Assembly (NCBI GenBank): GCA_016490735.1
Contig: JAEMWC010001191.1
Coordinates: 136,001-200,000, forward strand
Length of the DNA stretch: 64,000 nucleotides
From: Pachyseris speciosa
Taxonomy: Eukaryota > Cnidaria > Anthozoa > Scleractinia > Pachyseridae
Direction: 5' to 3'
Below, piece by piece: positions 63,253-64,000 of this stretch. The notes below the pieces were generated by a model. That model was not told where the DNA came from. It worked only from the letters and a program-made list of their open reading frames with translations, and searched no databases. The first letter of the stretch is position 1, and every line of letters starts with the position of its first letter. Made by a program: the position numbers and the translations under genes.

Positions 63253-64000
63253 TTTCCATCCATTTCCCCATTTAATTTTTCTCCTTCTCTATTATGGACA
63301 TGCGCTGAACTTCGCTGTCACTGACGCAACGCGACAGTTTGCGACAGCGACAATTCACTGTCCATTCCTCTTTGCTTTCTTTGCGACAGCGACATTTTTC
63401 CGTAACGAAACAAGCGACAGATAGAGTCGCAATCGATTGACAAAGCGACACCAGACCACCCCTTAAAAGGCCTCGCGACTAGCCATGGAAAATAATTCAA
63501 TCTGAATCCCTGGTGGTATGCATTATAGAGCATCACAATTATCCTACAGGTAAGTAACATTTGTCCAATTTTCTGGAGAAAGGAGTTAACAGCGATGACT
63601 GATAGCAGTTTATGTCACTCCCGAAGGTCGTAGCTGTTGTGTTTCGGCTGAATAAATTACGTTTAGATTGGTGCAATAGTGATGTCTGGTTACACATTCA
63701 AAACAAGCACAAACTGGTGCATATCTACATCTACATCTACATCTACTTTATTGACTGATAAAGCAGAATTACTGCATCACATCAGTTTCACTTAAAGTAT
63801 ACATGTTTTATTTGAATCCCCACTACTATTGTTTCATTATTTCTCAATTTACAAACCAGCAAGTATAGGAATATCATGAAAACTAAACTTAAAGGATTGC
63901 AAAAGTTAAAGGATTGGGTACATAATCAGTTCCTGTTTAAATTATTCTGATTTCATCTACGGTCAGCCTGCTAAAATCTTGGTCTTTTTGCTTGGATGAA
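63253..64000. other. Noncoding to the window end
   Basis: Holds short gcgacag repeats near 63330-63450 and an (atctac)n array at about 63720-63746. No gene seen. Confidence 0.5.

Noticed and set aside
61858..63746. CRISPR-like short repeats
   Set aside because: The repeats are contiguous microsatellites and foldbacks without spacers.

Overview
The window looks like accessory-rich nuclear DNA of an invertebrate animal, most likely an anthozoan cnidarian. That placement is inferred from the mix of elements (Polinton/Maverick, PIF/Harbinger with Myb-like partner genes, DIRS-like, gypsy, CR1/L2-like LINE, Mutator-like, tRNA-SINE, many foldback MITEs) and from sparse host exons with GT-AG introns. 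No bacterial operons, CRISPR or rRNA are present.

The centre is one integrated 20.5-kb Polinton (Maverick, adintovirus-like endogenous dsDNA virus/transposon) at 6177-26687. It has 206/207-bp terminal inverted repeats (TIRs) and a 6-bp target site. Left to right it holds: a protein-primed family B DNA polymerase (+, split by a frameshift); a block of minus-strand genes for a BRO-N/PD-(D/E)XK-like protein, a retroviral-type integrase with chromodomain, a zinc-ribbon + PLA2-like protein, a basic repeat protein, an adenovirus-type cysteine protease, a pX/pVI-like protein, the major capsid protein, a small basic protein, the minor capsid (penton) protein and a coiled-coil protein; then a plus-strand block with the A32/FtsK-type packaging ATPase, two collagen-like fibre genes and three small unknown genes; and finally a minus-strand VLTF3-like zinc-ribbon protein beside the right TIR. 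Replication, integration, capsid maturation, packaging and attachment are therefore all represented. Several structural genes carry stops or frameshifts, and the minor capsid gene is interrupted by a palindromic SINE cluster, so this copy looks inactive as an autonomous unit.

The flanks are a tandem segmental duplication. Unit 2 (about 48.7-56.8 kb) is compact. Unit 1 (about 3.35-48.2 kb) is the same sequence swollen by insertions. For several insertions unit 2 keeps the empty target site, giving unusually clean boundaries and target-site duplications (TSDs): the Polinton (6 bp), a 4.77-kb gypsy retrotransposon at 31591-36355 (5 bp), a 1.68-kb long-TIR element at 37418-39098 (9 bp), MITEs at 3367-3700 and 36908-37253 (TTA) and 30968-31146 (TA), and a DIRS-like fragment at about 46.43-47.96 kb.

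The only convincing host coding sequence is a pair of 72-bp, phase-matched leucine-rich-repeat exons on the minus strand (59804-59875 and 49894-49965). They suggest the whole window lies in introns of an LRR gene; the unit-1 counterpart of one exon is deleted. Everything else is decayed mobile DNA or sequence in which no gene could be seen.
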